From contig JAJEKV010000004.1 of NCBI GenBank assembly GCA_021234155.1, forward strand, positions 12,030,109 to 12,094,108: DNA of 64,000 nt, written 5' to 3'. This stretch comes from Isoetes taiwanensis (taxonomy: Eukaryota > Streptophyta > Lycopodiopsida > Isoetales > Isoetaceae). Below are positions 52,299-64,000 of this stretch, in pieces. Position numbers and translations under genes: made by a program. The notes beneath the pieces were generated by a model. That model saw only the letters and a list, made by a program, of their open reading frames with translations, did not search any database and had not been told where the DNA came from. Numbering within the stretch: the first letter of the stretch is position 1; each line of letters begins with the position of its first letter.

Positions 52299-55200
52299 TC
52301 ACTGAACTTCCATACTTGGACACTGTTCCACTTCCATGGAAGCTTCAAGTGAGATAACATCTTCAATCACACAGTCTTGTGCATCTTGAAACACTTCTTC
52401 AGCTTCAACAAAATCCTCGATGCTCGCTGCAATCTGCCAAAGATCTCTGTATGCCTGAGTACCCCAGATCATGGGCCTTGCAGCTTCCTTACCATCGGCC
52501 AAGGCAATACCCCTGGAGTATTCTTCCGTCTCCAGAGCAACTTTTCTTAAAATTTTCGTCTGAAGGTGCTTCCTAAATTCCTGTTCCTCCTCTATCCGTT
52601 CAAGTTGGTATTGAGGTATTTCTTCTGCTGAAACCCCAAGCATCTTTGTTACATCCATTTCAGTTGTATTGCCACAAGAAAGATTAAACGTAAGTAGGTC
52701 ATTTTCTGTTTCTATAATAGCTTCTGTAGAACGTGTGGCACAAATGTCGTTGTCAATAGACCCAGGATATGAACCCATTTCCACACAATCTCTTGTTGAT
52801 GCTTCGAGACGGTCAAGACAGGAAGCTTCCATGCATTTCATTTCAACTGATCTCTGATGTTCTGCATTTTCTATGCCATCATTTTTCATATTTTCTGTTG
52901 CGCATAGGTGCTCTAAGCTTTTATCTTTTCCTTCTCCCCTGCCAACAACGTCTTCCATTTCAACTTCAATATTTTGCATTTCATACTCTTCGCATATTGG
53001 TTGGGCTTGAGCTTCCAGCCTGCATTTCTCCTCTTCTTTGGCTGCTGCCTCTGCTTTGGCTCGTTCTATCATCTCATCAAATTCTGCAGCAAGGATTGTT
53101 TCATACTATTAGTTGTGGGAGTAGCTTCAAAATACACTGCTACATGAGAGATTAGAGTGGTAACTAATAATAATAACATAACCTGCCTCTGCGGTAGGAT
53201 TCCTTTTTTGCAGCTTCTTCTTTCTTTATAGTTTCCCGCATTTCCTTTTCAGCCTGGTATGAATATTACATGTTTGGAATAAATGTGTCTGGAACCCACA
53301 TATAAAAATGCAGAGACATTCTATACCTCCAGGCCTCCCTCTGCCCATGCATGAGCTAGTCTTCGTTCTTTATCAAACACAGGAGAGTCATCAAGATACT
53401 TCAACTGCAAACTTTAAGATTGAGCTGGTCATATTGCTATCTTTAATGGCATCACTTTTTACTTTAACAAAAGTCCATGGACAAGCTCTTATATAGACAC
53501 ATTGTACCAAAAAGTAGAATGCACTAGCAATATCATTTTCAATAACATGAACAATATATCCCAATAACACACCCGTTGCCTAAACATAAATATTCATGTT
53601 AGTACTTTCTGTCTGCATTCACAGGGATCAGAAACAATGGAAATCAATCCAAATACAATTTCAACAATAATCCTTTTATGGCTGGTGGCAGGGCAAACTT
53701 ACTGTAAGAATGCTTGTAATTGTCTTTTTTCTGTAGTCTCTTGTTTTGCTCACTATTGGATTCCCACTCAACCTGAGGAGATTAAGCTTCAAAGATCTTA
53801 TAACCTTAATCAAACATAATAGAAGCACAGTGATTAGTAAAAAGAGTTAACATTTTTGATATAATACAGCATTCTTGTAAGTAGAACTTTCCTAGCATAA
53901 AATATCATAAGGTATCTAGGACTTGAAAGCGTGGATTTTGATTGCTGATGATACATTTTAACGAGTTAAGTATAGCTATAAAAAAGAGAATAACTTAGCC
54001 CTAGCAAAGTTTAAGCTCCACAGTTACCTGTAACGCTTCTTCACTATCAATTTTATTCTTTGAAATATCCAAAGATATCAAGGCTTTGCATTCCTAGATG
54101 GAACAGGAACTAAATAAGTTTTCTTGGGTAAAGAAACTTACTAAGCATTACAAAAGTAAAAGATTTACCAGAAGATGTGCAACATCCTCTGCTGTGCATA
54201 TTCTGTTTCCAGAAAGATTAACTTGTCGTAATGATGGACAGCAAGCTAATCCCTGTATTCTCATTATCTAGAGAAGCAGCAAAAGTCAACAAGAGCTTCA
54301 CATTTACAATGAGTACTTGCTTTATTATACAGGTAAATAATATATACGAACTTTAGCTGGTTACATAGGTACCTGATTATCAGCCAGATCAAGAATCTCT
54401 AAAAGTACAAGATTTTGCAGCCCACCAACATTTTCAATCAAATTCTGTCCAAGTCATCCGAATATATGATGATTTATGTAAAAAGCCAGATAATAAGGGA
54501 TGAAAGGAACAAAATCCTACGCTGTATGGGTCAGGCTTACCTGATTCAAAAAAAGGCAGCGAAGGTCTGTTAAAGCATCAAAACCTTCAATCTTGGAAAT
54601 GGCTGCAGCAAATATCTTAAAATGAGTTTGGCTAAAAGATAATGCTACATCAGGACAAATTATACATCAGCGCCATTGAATAATACAACGTGGAAGAGGT
54701 TATATTTCTGAGTTGCACAGCTACAAAGCCAGCACTGTACCCATTAGAAGTACTCCAAACCAAGAGATATTTGGCATGTTACTCTGTACTCTCAAATGCT
54801 GAGTAATATACCGGAATTGGAACTGCTTGAATATAAGAAGTTCCCAATTTCGGAAGCATAACCATCTTATCCAAATGTAATAGCCAAAACAATCCCATGG
54901 AATTTAAGCTCCAAAAGGTAACATGATAAAATGATGAGAAGCTCATTGCATCACTTGCCCCTTAACCCCGTTGTCGATTGTGATACATCCAACTACAGTA
55001 CATATAATGTTTTGCTGCATGTTTATCTAAAGGAAGAGTTGCCTATGATGGCATTACATAAATCTCGAATTCTGCAACTGAAATAGCATCCAATTGTGCG
55101 AATACACGTTCAAGAAATAATGATTGTGGAACTCACTCCAAAGAAAAAGAAATGAAATTCACAGATGAATATGCAAACTTAAAAAAAAAAGGGAAGATCA

Positions 55201-55691
55201 TTCTTCATGTATAAAAACGAAAAAGAGAAGAACATTATTCTTCATGTATCAAAAACAAGGAACATACCATTGCACTCCAAATAGATTGTTCGTAAACCCT
55301 TATATGCTTCGAGGTTCTGTATTTTGACAATCCCCTACGAGCAACAAAAGGAAGCACGTCTTAAATTTAAAAAGGGAAAAAAAAAGGGGGCATAAAATCA
55401 AATTGAAATGCTATGAAAGCAACCTTCTGATGAAGATGAAGTACTTCATTTAATTCTGGACAATGGGAATATCTGCATAAAATTTTCTAATCATATATAG
55501 CAATAATACATGTACAAGCTGTTGAAACAGACCCTAAATCATGATGCTAGCATACTCTGGCTTTTTCGACAGCTACACTGACCTCTAAACGTTACATTCT
55601 CCTACTTGATTTTCAGATGATTAGGTGGCTCTTACAGCTTAAGCTGACGACAGAGTTGCTTTAGTGACTCCGGAGTCATTTGGAACCCCAT
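52299..55691 (-). CDS. DNAAF1: Dynein axonemal assembly factor 1 (ODA7/LRRC50) ortholog
   Basis: Eleven exons join to 501 codons including stop: 55691-55636, 55472-55424, 55334-55268, 54602-54541, 54444-54373, 54267-54169, 54093-54028, 53804-53703, 53404-53327, 53253-53187 and 53083-52299. All phases agree. The protein starts [19 protein letters not shown], followed by ELNEVLHLH, six SDS22-type leucine-rich repeats (for example [30 protein letters not shown]), the LRR cap with [20 protein letters not shown], a charged helix ([14 protein letters not shown]) and an acidic tail. This layout is that of DNAAF1, a cytoplasmic factor for preassembly of dynein arms of cilia. In a plant it should act only in motile sperm. 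ATG at 55679 is an alternative start; a 5' non-coding exon is possible. Confidence 0.85.
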
Positions 55692-55739
55692 TTTGGCTGG
55701 CAATCTCAACCTTGATGCACCTTGATCACCTGCGGATAC

Positions 55740-56851
55740 ATAGCAAATTGCATCCAAATAGAAAAAACAAATGCCAGTTAGGCAGCAGAGGCCCTGATTG
55801 TTCTCATATGCACAAGAAATAAGAAAGTGATTTACATTAAGTGGCTCAACCAACAATTCTGAACGAGTTCCGGGGATGTGTTGTATATGCATAGAGGTAG
55901 AATGCCTTTTAGCTGGAGGTTCTTCTACTTGTTTGAGAGTTGCGATGCTAGCAAGCCAAGCGGGGAGGGGCAAAACTGCATATGTCCTTGGTAGATGTGG
56001 TTCGGGCTAGTGAGCTGTGTAACAGGTGACTATCCAGCAGGATCCAGGGAGCATTAGTTTTGTAAAGCCCAGTCCGCTCCCATACCCACCACCTCAAAAG
56101 GTCTCCTTGCGTTAGCACCCTTTTTAGTACTGCCTGGGCATCACTAGCCCGTATACTAAATGTCATAACCAACAAAAAAGATGAAAGCTTGATACGAATT
56201 TATTTCCTTAGCACTTGGTTTCACTTGCTCTTGCACAACCTATATTAACACAGTCATGAATTTTCAACAGTAGAAACAGTGAACAAAGGGAATTGAACCC
56301 CAATAGCCCCCGTAAAAACCAGAGGATGGAACTTCATCCAATTGCAATGATTGTCATTTGAATTCACATAAACTATCTGGAGAAAAGCACGTCTCCCATT
56401 CATTGACTGCTATCATTGGCAATTTTAGGATAGGAATGAACAAAGCAGACACGTCTGACACTAGAATGGAACAAAAACATGCGGGACGAGGAACTCAGGC
56501 GTAAAGAAATAAACTTATCATCATTATATAAAGTATCTGATACGTACCCTAAACTGTTGCCTTGCTTCAGAAACTTCTGCTAATGCTGTTACATTACAAA
56601 ACTCGGCTTCAAAACCTGGAAACAAAAGCCTGACTGCCGGACTTTAAGAAAAACGTCAAGCGGAATGCAAGAAAAAAAAAAACACAGTGCTTACAAAACT
56701 TGGCGAATATTCAAACACCTACATCAAAAAGCGTTGTCCATCTCAGATGGATCGAGGGACCGGCTTGGTGAAACCGCCAGAATGTCGAAATATGTTTAAC
56801 GCTATTTCGTAAATCTTAGCCGCTAACCTTCCTTTGAAGGAAACTTTCGGA
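55740..56851. other. Upstream region of DNAAF1, no gene
   Basis: An open minus frame (55632-55973) runs through the first DNAAF1 exon and its upstream intron or leader. No other coding support. Confidence 0.4.
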
Positions 56852-57008
56852 CTACGTAATCGACGGTACGGCAGGGAGGGCATTCCGCCCCGTAGGGACT
56901 CCAGGCGGCGCAAAAGCGGCGGAGCCGCCAGTGCCGCCGAGGATGGTGCCACCGCCGAGAGGCCCTGCGAGGGCGGATTGCCCTCCTGCCGTCGATTATG
57001 GGACGTAA
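56852..57008. repeat. Fold-back element with GC-rich core, copy 2
   Basis: Left arm ACTACGTAATCGACGG...CAGGGAGGGCATTCCGCCCC; the right arm is its inverted match (GGGCGGATTGCCCTCCTGCC, GTCGATTATGGGACGTAAT). Core GCGGCGGAGCCGCC. Same design as 51844-51986 but different arm sequence. Confidence 0.7.
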
Positions 57009-57279
57009 TAAACTTAAGGTTCAGATTACGAACATGGATATTGAGAGATTGCTGGCTGCGGCTATGGCGGTCTTGCGAGATTCAGGTATAAGTTTCTTGC
57101 GAAATTCAACTGTCAGTTTGCCATCAAGAAATTTATGCAACTGCCGCACAGATAGCGGATAGCAGAGGGAAACAGAGGATAGCTCTGCCACAATGACAAA
57201 ACAGAGGCAGAAGAAGCTCGTTTTGCGCCGATATGATCTATGAAAGACAGATCTATGGAACTATCACTATGGAAATAGA

Positions 57280-57365
57280 GTCGAGCATAACAGAGCCGAG
57301 CGGAGCAGAACAGAACAGAGCCGAGTCGAGCAAAACAGAGCCGAGCGGAGCAGAACAGAGGACAT
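57280..57365. repeat. Purine-rich tandem repeat
   Basis: CAGAGCCGAGCGGAGCAGAA words repeated three times with variants. Further AACAGAGG words lie between 57160 and 57415. No ORF. Confidence 0.75.
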
Positions 57366-57369
57366 AGTG

Positions 57370-59060
57370 GAGCTATTATGTGCCGAACAGAGAGATCCCG
57401 CTATGGAAACAGAGGATAGCGGCGCCGCTTTGCGATAATGGCAGAGATATTCCGCAGTATAATTTAAGCTAAAAATGACAGTAATCTAAACCTTATCTAC
57501 TTACTTAAAAAGTTTTTGCCCTTTCTCGTTCGTGCCAGAGTGACGTCGGAAAAAGCGCGAGCAGCATGAGTTTTGGGAACCATTTTTTCTTCCCAGGTAA
57601 TTTTTAGCATTTTCCCCTTTCAGGCATTCTCTCCTCTCTGAAATGGCAGAGACGCTCGCTGTGATGATGGGCATCCTCCTCCAACTTCTATTATTGCTGG
57701 GAATTACTCACTGGAGTTTAAATTCTATTTTAAACTTTGCTCTAAATTGCAAGAGTAGTCGGTAGAGCATAGGGCTGTTGAAGCAAACAGGTATATACAA
57801 GTGCTAAAAAAAATTCCTTTGCATTTTGGGGTTAATCGGTCGTGGCATTCTAAAACACAAATTGTTTGTGTTGAAGCAGAGGTTGCTGGAGCAAAGGAGC
57901 CACTGATCAAATGAAGCAGAGGAGTCGGTGAAGATTAAGGAGTAGATTGGAACCGGTATACCCATATTTGACATTCTGGCATCTACTTCTTTTCTTATGT
58001 TTTGTGCTTTTTTCTTTTGTTTGTAGACAAGTTGTTGAAGCAAGCCAACCAAGCTTAAAAGGATCCGACTGCTCTGATTTTCGCCTGCATTGTATGACTT
58101 GCAAATAACAACGTAGTCATTTTTTGGAGTTTTCACACTTTGAAAAACCGTTGGAGGCAGTCGGATTATGCTTTCTGTCTACAGACGGGTTGTTGGGCAA
58201 GCCAAGCTTAAGGTACAATCTTTTCCTTTCTGGACTAGAAACGTGTGCCCGGCGATGCCGAGCATTAGTCATGAACATGTGGAATGGATAGACATAAGGG
58301 AGTCTGTAGGCGTAATTAAAAAATGCTAAATGTAATGGTGCCTATAGATGTAACGGAGTGGGGATGAGTAGGAATAATGGATTTTATGGGGTGAAATAGA
58401 ATGCTTAGATGTAATAGAGTCTGTATTGTTTAGGGTTTAGTGGCAAATCCAGATTTGTTACATGCATTCTGGCAATGACAAATGTTGATTTGTGTGATAG
58501 TTGATGTGATTTACCCCCTTTTTTTTTATCAAAGGGAATTCATTTGAATTTGTTGTTGCAGGCATTAGTAGTTGTGTTCAATGAGCCATTTAGAGATAGA
58601 AACCCTAGACTTGTAAGAAAAGTTCACTAAATAGTCATGACTCATGTTTAAGCACATGCAAATTTTGGTAAGAAAAATACGACTAATATCATATTTGTGA
58701 TGGTGATGGTATGGTTGCTATATACTCACTCATGGTCTTGTACTTTGGATGGATCGTGCCATTTATGCCAATTGTAGGGCATGTCTTGCAAATAAATGGT
58801 ATCATCAACCCTTCTTTCATATAGTATAAAAGGATTGCCATGACCTGAATCCTCTCTCACATAATTTTGGCTGAATGAAAATGTTGAATTTTAAATCGTT
58901 TCGAATACATCCTGGCACTTGAATTTTGAGATGTGCGGGAGACTGATGCTTTCCATGTCAAAATGCCTTTTCAGAAGATTAGTCTCATTCTTACCATGAT
59001 GAAGAAAATGCAGCTCTTGGTTTGCTTAGAAACATGACACTTGCAGGTTTTGCCCCTTCT
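57370..59060. other. No gene seen
   Basis: Short frames only (for example 57804-58136 minus). No motif recognised. Confidence 0.35.
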
Positions 59061-59062
59061 TT

Positions 59063-59330
59063 GCATCTTCTCAAAACACTAACGCAACTAAACCTTCATC
59101 CTATTGTACACAACCTGCGATCATTAGACCCCATAACATGGCATCATGCTTTGATGACTTGTCAAAAACAATCTATGCTTCGTCTAAACTTCCACATTTA
59201 ACATACATGTCAATAAGGCTTGATGTCATCACAACATCTAATAAAAGACCAATGCTGATAACCTCATTATGAATAAGCCTGCCTTGCAAAAGAGATGATA
59301 TCATCTTGCATGCTGTAAGAATGCCATTAG
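59063..59330 (-). pseudogene. PPR protein fragment with two stops
   Basis: The minus strand reads TSSLIDMYVKCGSLDEA, stop, IVFDKSSKHDAMLWGLMIAG, stop: one PPR (PLS class) repeat pair. Two in-frame stops and no extension show it is dead. Confidence 0.7.
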
Positions 59331-59805
59331 ATGCATTCTGTCACTTATCATCTGATTGTTTCATAATCTGAGTACTATTGCAGGCTTGATGAGAAATATT
59401 GAATGATCAGATTCGTCCTGATCTCGATTGGTTGCTGGATGCACCATTGTAGGCTGTCTAATTTAAAAACTTTCTTCATTCATAAGCTTTTGAATTGCCA
59501 AAACTTTTCCTCTGCAACCATAACTGCACAAAAGAAAGCTAGTGAAAATTAAGAATATTTTCCTTTGGGAAATTGAGTGGGAAATTGAGATATAGAAAAT
59601 GTAGAAGACCTATTTTGTCTAGAATTAAATTTACAATATAATGGCACAAATAAAATGCATAAGGAAGATTAGATGGTTCAGAGCTTGCAAACCTAATATG
59701 GAGATGGAACCATCATGCTCTTTATGTCTTTGGTGCATTGTATCTTTGTAATTGTAATTGCCGACTTGCACAGCAAATGCTTTTGCGTATTTGTTGGCGC
59801 TGCAA

Positions 59806-59817
59806 CAATTAACAGAA
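59806..59817. other. LINE target site duplication (left)
   Basis: CAATTAACAGAA here is repeated at 61254-61265 after the poly(A) of the LINE. Confidence 0.9.
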
Positions 59818-61253
59818 TTCAAGTAGCTAAGTCAGTATTGAACAATACACATATTTATTTGGTTTCGGTTCTATTGGCTCCAGCTTCTAAGTTTGCAGAG
59901 ATAAAAAAGATTGTAAGAGATTTTGTCTGGTGTACCGATCAAGGAGGCACTGTGAAGGTGGCGTGGAAGAAATGTATGTTGTTTAAACAACAAGGAGGAC
60001 TTGGTATATTGGATCTTTCTTTACAGGGTAAGGTCTTAGCTTCTAAGCTATTGTTCAGTTTGTTGAAAGATGATTGTGCATCACCAGGTATGAAGTTACT
60101 TAAACAATCAGTAAAGAAGTGTATGGTTTTTCATAAGCGAGGTGTGAGAATTGAGCTCCCTTGGGCATTGTTATATCCATTGAAAGCTTCTTCACATGCC
60201 TCTCCAGTACTGAAAGGCTTGCTTCGGGCCTGAAAGGTAGTCCAGCAGGTGATTACATTTGATTGGGAAGCTTGTCTCCAGGCATCTTCCCCCTTTCTGT
60301 GGTTGCCTTTGTATACTCATGGACAACTACACCCAGTTATAGAATTTATGCATGCGCATTCCCAAGCAAGGTGGAGAAGAGCAGGTATTATTTCTATTGA
60401 ACAGTGGTATTTTGGTATTGACATTGCTCCTTGGCAATGGTTTCAGGAGACATATGGGTTGTTGGATAAAGATATCAGTATATGGGCTTATGTAGCAAGT
60501 GCTCTTCCTCTAATTAAGAAGGTGGGTAACAAGAGATGCTGGAACTTTGTTCAAGGTATTAAAGAAGGCAAGAAGCTAGTAAGTTCATGCTACAGATTGC
60601 TTACCTCCTCAAATACTTTATCACCTTCTCGAAAATGGCACTTACAGACTTTGCCTTCTCAATGGCAATCCATCTGGAACCTTGTTTGGTCTAAATATAA
60701 TCCTCCAAAGGTAAATGTTCTACTTTGGCAGGTGATTCATCGCTCTTTGAGAGTTAATGAGATGGTTCATCGCTTTAAGCCGGGAGTAAGCCCACTTTGC
60801 CCAATGTGTGAGCGGTGCATTGAAACATTGGAGCCTTATTTTATATTTGTGTGCAGAGCTGGGTAGTCTTAGGTCCTGGCTGCATTCTCTTTTTGGAGTA
60901 TCTTTGGATAGTCAGCACTTTCTTTTGGGTATTTATCCAAATCAGTGGACTGCTTCTAAAAGGATTGCATTTCACATGGCAAAGTCTTGGCTAATATAGA
61001 GTGTATGGAAGCGAAGGCGAAGAAAGGTCTTTTATGATAAGCGTATTTCTTCTCAGGTGGTGCTTCAAGAAATTCGTAAGAAGTTGTATAATTGCTTTCA
61101 GATCTCCAATTGGCCTGATCGTATTAAAATTCCAATATGGAGTGATCATCTAAAAGTGATTGATGCTTCAGGAACATTTCTTACTTCTGGAAGTACTTTG
61201 TAATATTTTGAGTGTATAATATGAAGTAAAACATGTTCTTCAAAAAAAAAAAA
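59818..61253 (+). mobile_element. 5'-truncated LINE with poly(A) and target duplication
   Basis: A 12 bp duplication (CAATTAACAGAA) flanks the insert, which ends GTTCTTC(A)n. Coding pieces (59818-60233, 60249-60866, 60867-60997) are the C-terminal part of LINE ORF2: FVWCTDQGGTVKVAWKK, GGLGILDL, then the zinc-type domain WSKYNPPKVNVLLWQ...LCPMCERCIE, and finally VWKRRRRKVFYDK. Frameshifts and a stop break it. 5' truncation is usual for target-primed insertion. Confidence 0.9.
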
Positions 61254-61265
61254 CAATTAACAGAA

Positions 61266-62159
61266 CCACAAAAGTGCTTCTCTCATAGGTCGAATTACAA
61301 TTTTCATATGCAAACCCCCAATGCAACCATCAACAATGCAAGTATATGTAGAATCTCAAATTCACAACTACATCTTATAGAAAAAAAAAGGTCTTCATGA
61401 AAATACACAAACCTGCAAAATACAGAGCCCCCATAAATTTATCTCCTGCACCAAATAAAATTTGCATAAGCCAGTAGTGGTTGATGCTTCATTTTTAACA
61501 CAAATACACTGTGTTTGCGAAGTACTCTGCTAAGTTCTAGCTTACCAGCCTGATTGCAACTCACATTGAAACTTACGAATTTGATAAATGCAAAAGAATG
61601 TCTCTTTCCAGTCCCTGCTACTATCTCATGCTACTATCTCATAGTTTGTGTTTGTAAAAAACCTTCAGAACAGCATGATTATATCATATAGCTCACAACT
61701 TGCTTTGGTGATGGTGATGGCAAACAATTTTTAATGTTCGTAGCTCACTCCTATTGGACTTGTCGACCATGGATCTACATAAAAGCCATGAAGGTCAGTT
61801 TTTTGCACGATTAAAGCATTTACAAAAGAATCTATGTCTAAAATAAAGTTTACACTTCATGACATACATGATCAATGCCGAAATCATTTTGGCTTCCCAA
61901 AGAATGAAGACTCTCATCCTGCTTTATTCAATCAAGAAACAGGTAGGGCAGTATCTAGATTGCTTATCCTCATGATAAGAAATGACGATCTGTTGTAGTT
62001 CCAGTAAAGAATGGCTATAAGATGCTTCATCGAAGCTCCCACCTCCGACAATGGCTGGTTCCTTGCTCCATCAAACATCCCTGAGAAAAAAATATTAGGG
62101 TATACTTGTCCCTATTGAGAAGCAGACCTGCCAAATTGCCAAACATGACTTCAAAAACC
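61266..62159. other. No gene seen
   Basis: Anonymous sequence; no coding or repeat signal I can support. Confidence 0.35.
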
Positions 62160-62838
62160 TTAATGCTTGAAAAATACAGGAGGAGAAGGAGACGGCTCCT
62201 CATGCTCTTGCCATATCGCTAGCCATTTGGATAAGAAATTCCATAGAAATCGGGCCTGGCGTGAAGTTTGATGTTTAATGCCGGAAAGAGGTTTTTGGGT
62301 TCCAACAACTTGACTGGTTTTCTGCACCATCAAATGACTGAACTCTAGATTCAGGTTTTCATTTTCACCACGAAAAAAGCTGTGCAGAACATTAAGCAAA
62401 ATAAACAATGCCAGAAAACCCAAGGAAGAAGAAATAGGGTGTAAATCTATCGATCCATACCTCCCTTAAAAGCTCTAGACATCCTTCTTGATGCCACGAA
62501 TCTGGCCGGATGCAAAAGCTGAAACATTGATCTCTATTTGTGCATGAACAAAGCTTGATGTAGATCAATGCACGCCTCTCCACCGTCGAGCTCCATCCCA
62601 CAGGGACATAAGAAAAAAAGACATGCTGCTTGCAAAAGGCATGCAGAGCGGCTTCCCTTCTTGAATGGAAGGCAGAGAAGGATAACCATCCCTGCAGCCA
62701 GAGCACTAATGCAACGATAGCCACATTTGATATTCTCAGCCGATATATGCTTCCTGGAGTTAAAACATATAAATCAGTCGGGTTTCTAAAACTTGATCCA
62801 ACAGAAAAAATGACAAACGGGCTTAGATCGACCTCCAA
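62160..62838 (-). pseudogene. Possible membrane protein exons, unrecognised
   Basis: Two overlapping minus frames: 62392-62838 (MEVDLSPFVIFSVGSSF, then IVALVLWLQGWLSF) and 62160-62423 (LALFILLNVLHSFFRGENEN...). Hydrophobic segments suggest membrane spans. A possible intron, GAG|GTATGG to TTCTGCACAG, lies between them, but its phase gives a stop, so the model is not settled. No family recognised. Confidence 0.3.
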
Positions 62839-62839
62839 T

Positions 62840-63547
62840 GCTGGCCGTTGGAGCTCAAATGTAGTAGGACTAAAAGCTGAACATAAGCTCGAAAATCCGC
62901 TTGCTTCCTTCTTGTTAGAACCTTGACCGACGTACCTCGTTACCAGAAAGGAAAACGCAGAGAAGAGAACTGTAGCTTAAAAAAAACTCCCGCCCAAACG
63001 TAAGGAAAAACTCCCAGAAGTAGGAGAGGGAACACCGCATGCGTCTGCACTGCGGCGTTCCAGGCACAAAGTCCAACACGCTCCCATTTTAATAAAGAAG
63101 ATATTAACAGGTTATGGCAAGAATAGGACATAAACTTTTATAATTGCATCGTGCCCTTTTATCTCTATAACTGCATTTCGTGGCTTATAGCTGCAATTCA
63201 TGCTCTTAGGTCTTTTTATGCATGTCTCTTAATCCATATGCTCTGGTATACCAACTCTGTAAATCCGTAATAGATCTGTTGATACCTCTTTTTCACATAT
63301 TGAACATAGAAAACATTTCAGGAGATCTGAGCTTAATCCATATGCCTTGGTAAACCGACTCTGTAAATCCCTAATATATCACAATCGAACATAGCAAACA
63401 TTTCAGGGATGACCTGATTAGAGTAATAGCTTCAGATAGAGTAACACTTCATATACAATAAATAATAAGTCAAGATATTTTCTACCACTTCATATACAGT
63501 AATAACTCCAGACATTTTTTGGGATCTGATTACAGTCTGTTATATAT
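62840..63547. other. No gene; short duplicated words
   Basis: CTTAATCCATATGC...GTAAACCGACTCTGTAAATCC-like words recur near 63230 and 63333, and AACATAGAAAACATTTCAGG and variant near 63300 and 63385. Confidence 0.45.
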
Positions 63548-63587
63548 TACAAGAAATTTATCGTGGCGGCCGCCGCGAACATTTCTC
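63548..63587. repeat. GC hairpin motif, copy 2
   Basis: TACAAGAAATTTATCG, then TGGCGGCCGCCGCG and AACATTTCTCT: second copy of the motif at 22488-22537, lacking 6 bp in the loop. Confidence 0.7.
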
Positions 63588-64000
63588 TCTTCCCCCTAGA
63601 ACTCTGTTTGATCACAAAACATGCGGGATTGGAACACCCAACTATTGCCTTATGTTTTTGTGCCCTTAGAATAGATGAGGCGAGGTTTTTTTTTTTAATT
63701 TGTATGGCAATGGACCTTTTGTGCTCTTATGATAACATGACTCTATTTATTGAGCAATCTAGACAACAATGTTACGGTTGTATTTAGCAACATTAACCAC
63801 GAGTTATTTTGAATTTCACCGTTCCCCACCATCGGATCGAGATTGGGTTATATCCAAGACCTTCGAGATATTCGTATGTTTAAAGGATATTCCATGAACT
63901 ATTACAGTAATCTTCAGAATATCCATTTTTTAAACCCATATTACTACCGTAATCTTCTTCTAAACCTCCCTTTCTAGTAGGTTTCCCAATGAGTTTTTGG

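Noticed and set aside
62630-62926. Plus-strand 98-residue frame
   Set aside because: Opposite to a longer hydrophobic minus frame; no motif on either strand, and no start or splice support.

Overview
The window is plant nuclear DNA, dense in transposable elements, from a large, repeat-rich genome. It holds a nearly complete gene on the minus strand (52299-55691) for an axonemal dynein assembly factor of the DNAAF1/ODA7/LRRC50 type. That gene only makes sense in a lineage with flagellated cells. Together with plant-type retroelements, PPR fragments, a HECT ligase of the UPL3/UPL4 type and a CRINKLY4-related ectodomain, this points to a land plant with motile sperm. A fern is my first choice; a cycad, Ginkgo, lycophyte or bryophyte cannot be excluded. 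This is inferred from gene content, not from a match to a known genome.

Layout. 1-10607 is the 5' two-thirds of a decayed Ty3/gypsy LTR retrotransposon on the minus strand: a 1.67 kb 5' LTR, a tRNA-iMet primer site, then two promoter-plus-ORF modules that share an unusual hairpin repeat, then gag, protease, RT, RNase H and integrase. The first module encodes a small basic protein starting MARTKQTA, identical to the histone H3 tail. A 545 bp MITE sits inside gag. This retroelement interrupts the reverse transcriptase of a LINE (10608-15315). 15499-17671 is a split gene of unknown function whose last exon has a diverged relative at 45308-45652. 18180-22460 is an AT-rich satellite broken by a 3.7 kb element with 25 bp inverted ends and a 4 bp target duplication; the element carries a row of seven near-perfect palindromes. 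22.5-32.7 kb holds few genes: a GAATCT-type higher-order repeat (26.0-27.3 kb), a LINE tail and a truncated CRINKLY4-like gene. 33097-38929 is a young Ty1/copia element flanked by tRNA-like dimeric repeats. 40236-45652 is a decayed Helitron (Rep-helicase) preceded by two small same-strand ORFs. 48.1 kb has a Helitron-type 3' end next to a TTA microsatellite. 49.1-51.3 kb is a same-strand row of fragments of unrelated genes (UPL3/4, PPR, tRNA-splicing endonuclease). DNAAF1 follows, then PPR and LINE remnants.

How parts work together. Most coding capacity serves transposition, and nearly all of it is broken. The likely host genes are DNAAF1 and perhaps the unknown split gene at 15.5-17.7 kb. 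The points most deserving follow-up are the H3-tail mimic with its repeated hairpin/TATA modules, the unknown gene family seen twice, the palindrome array inside the inverted-repeat element, and the multi-gene fragment mosaic.
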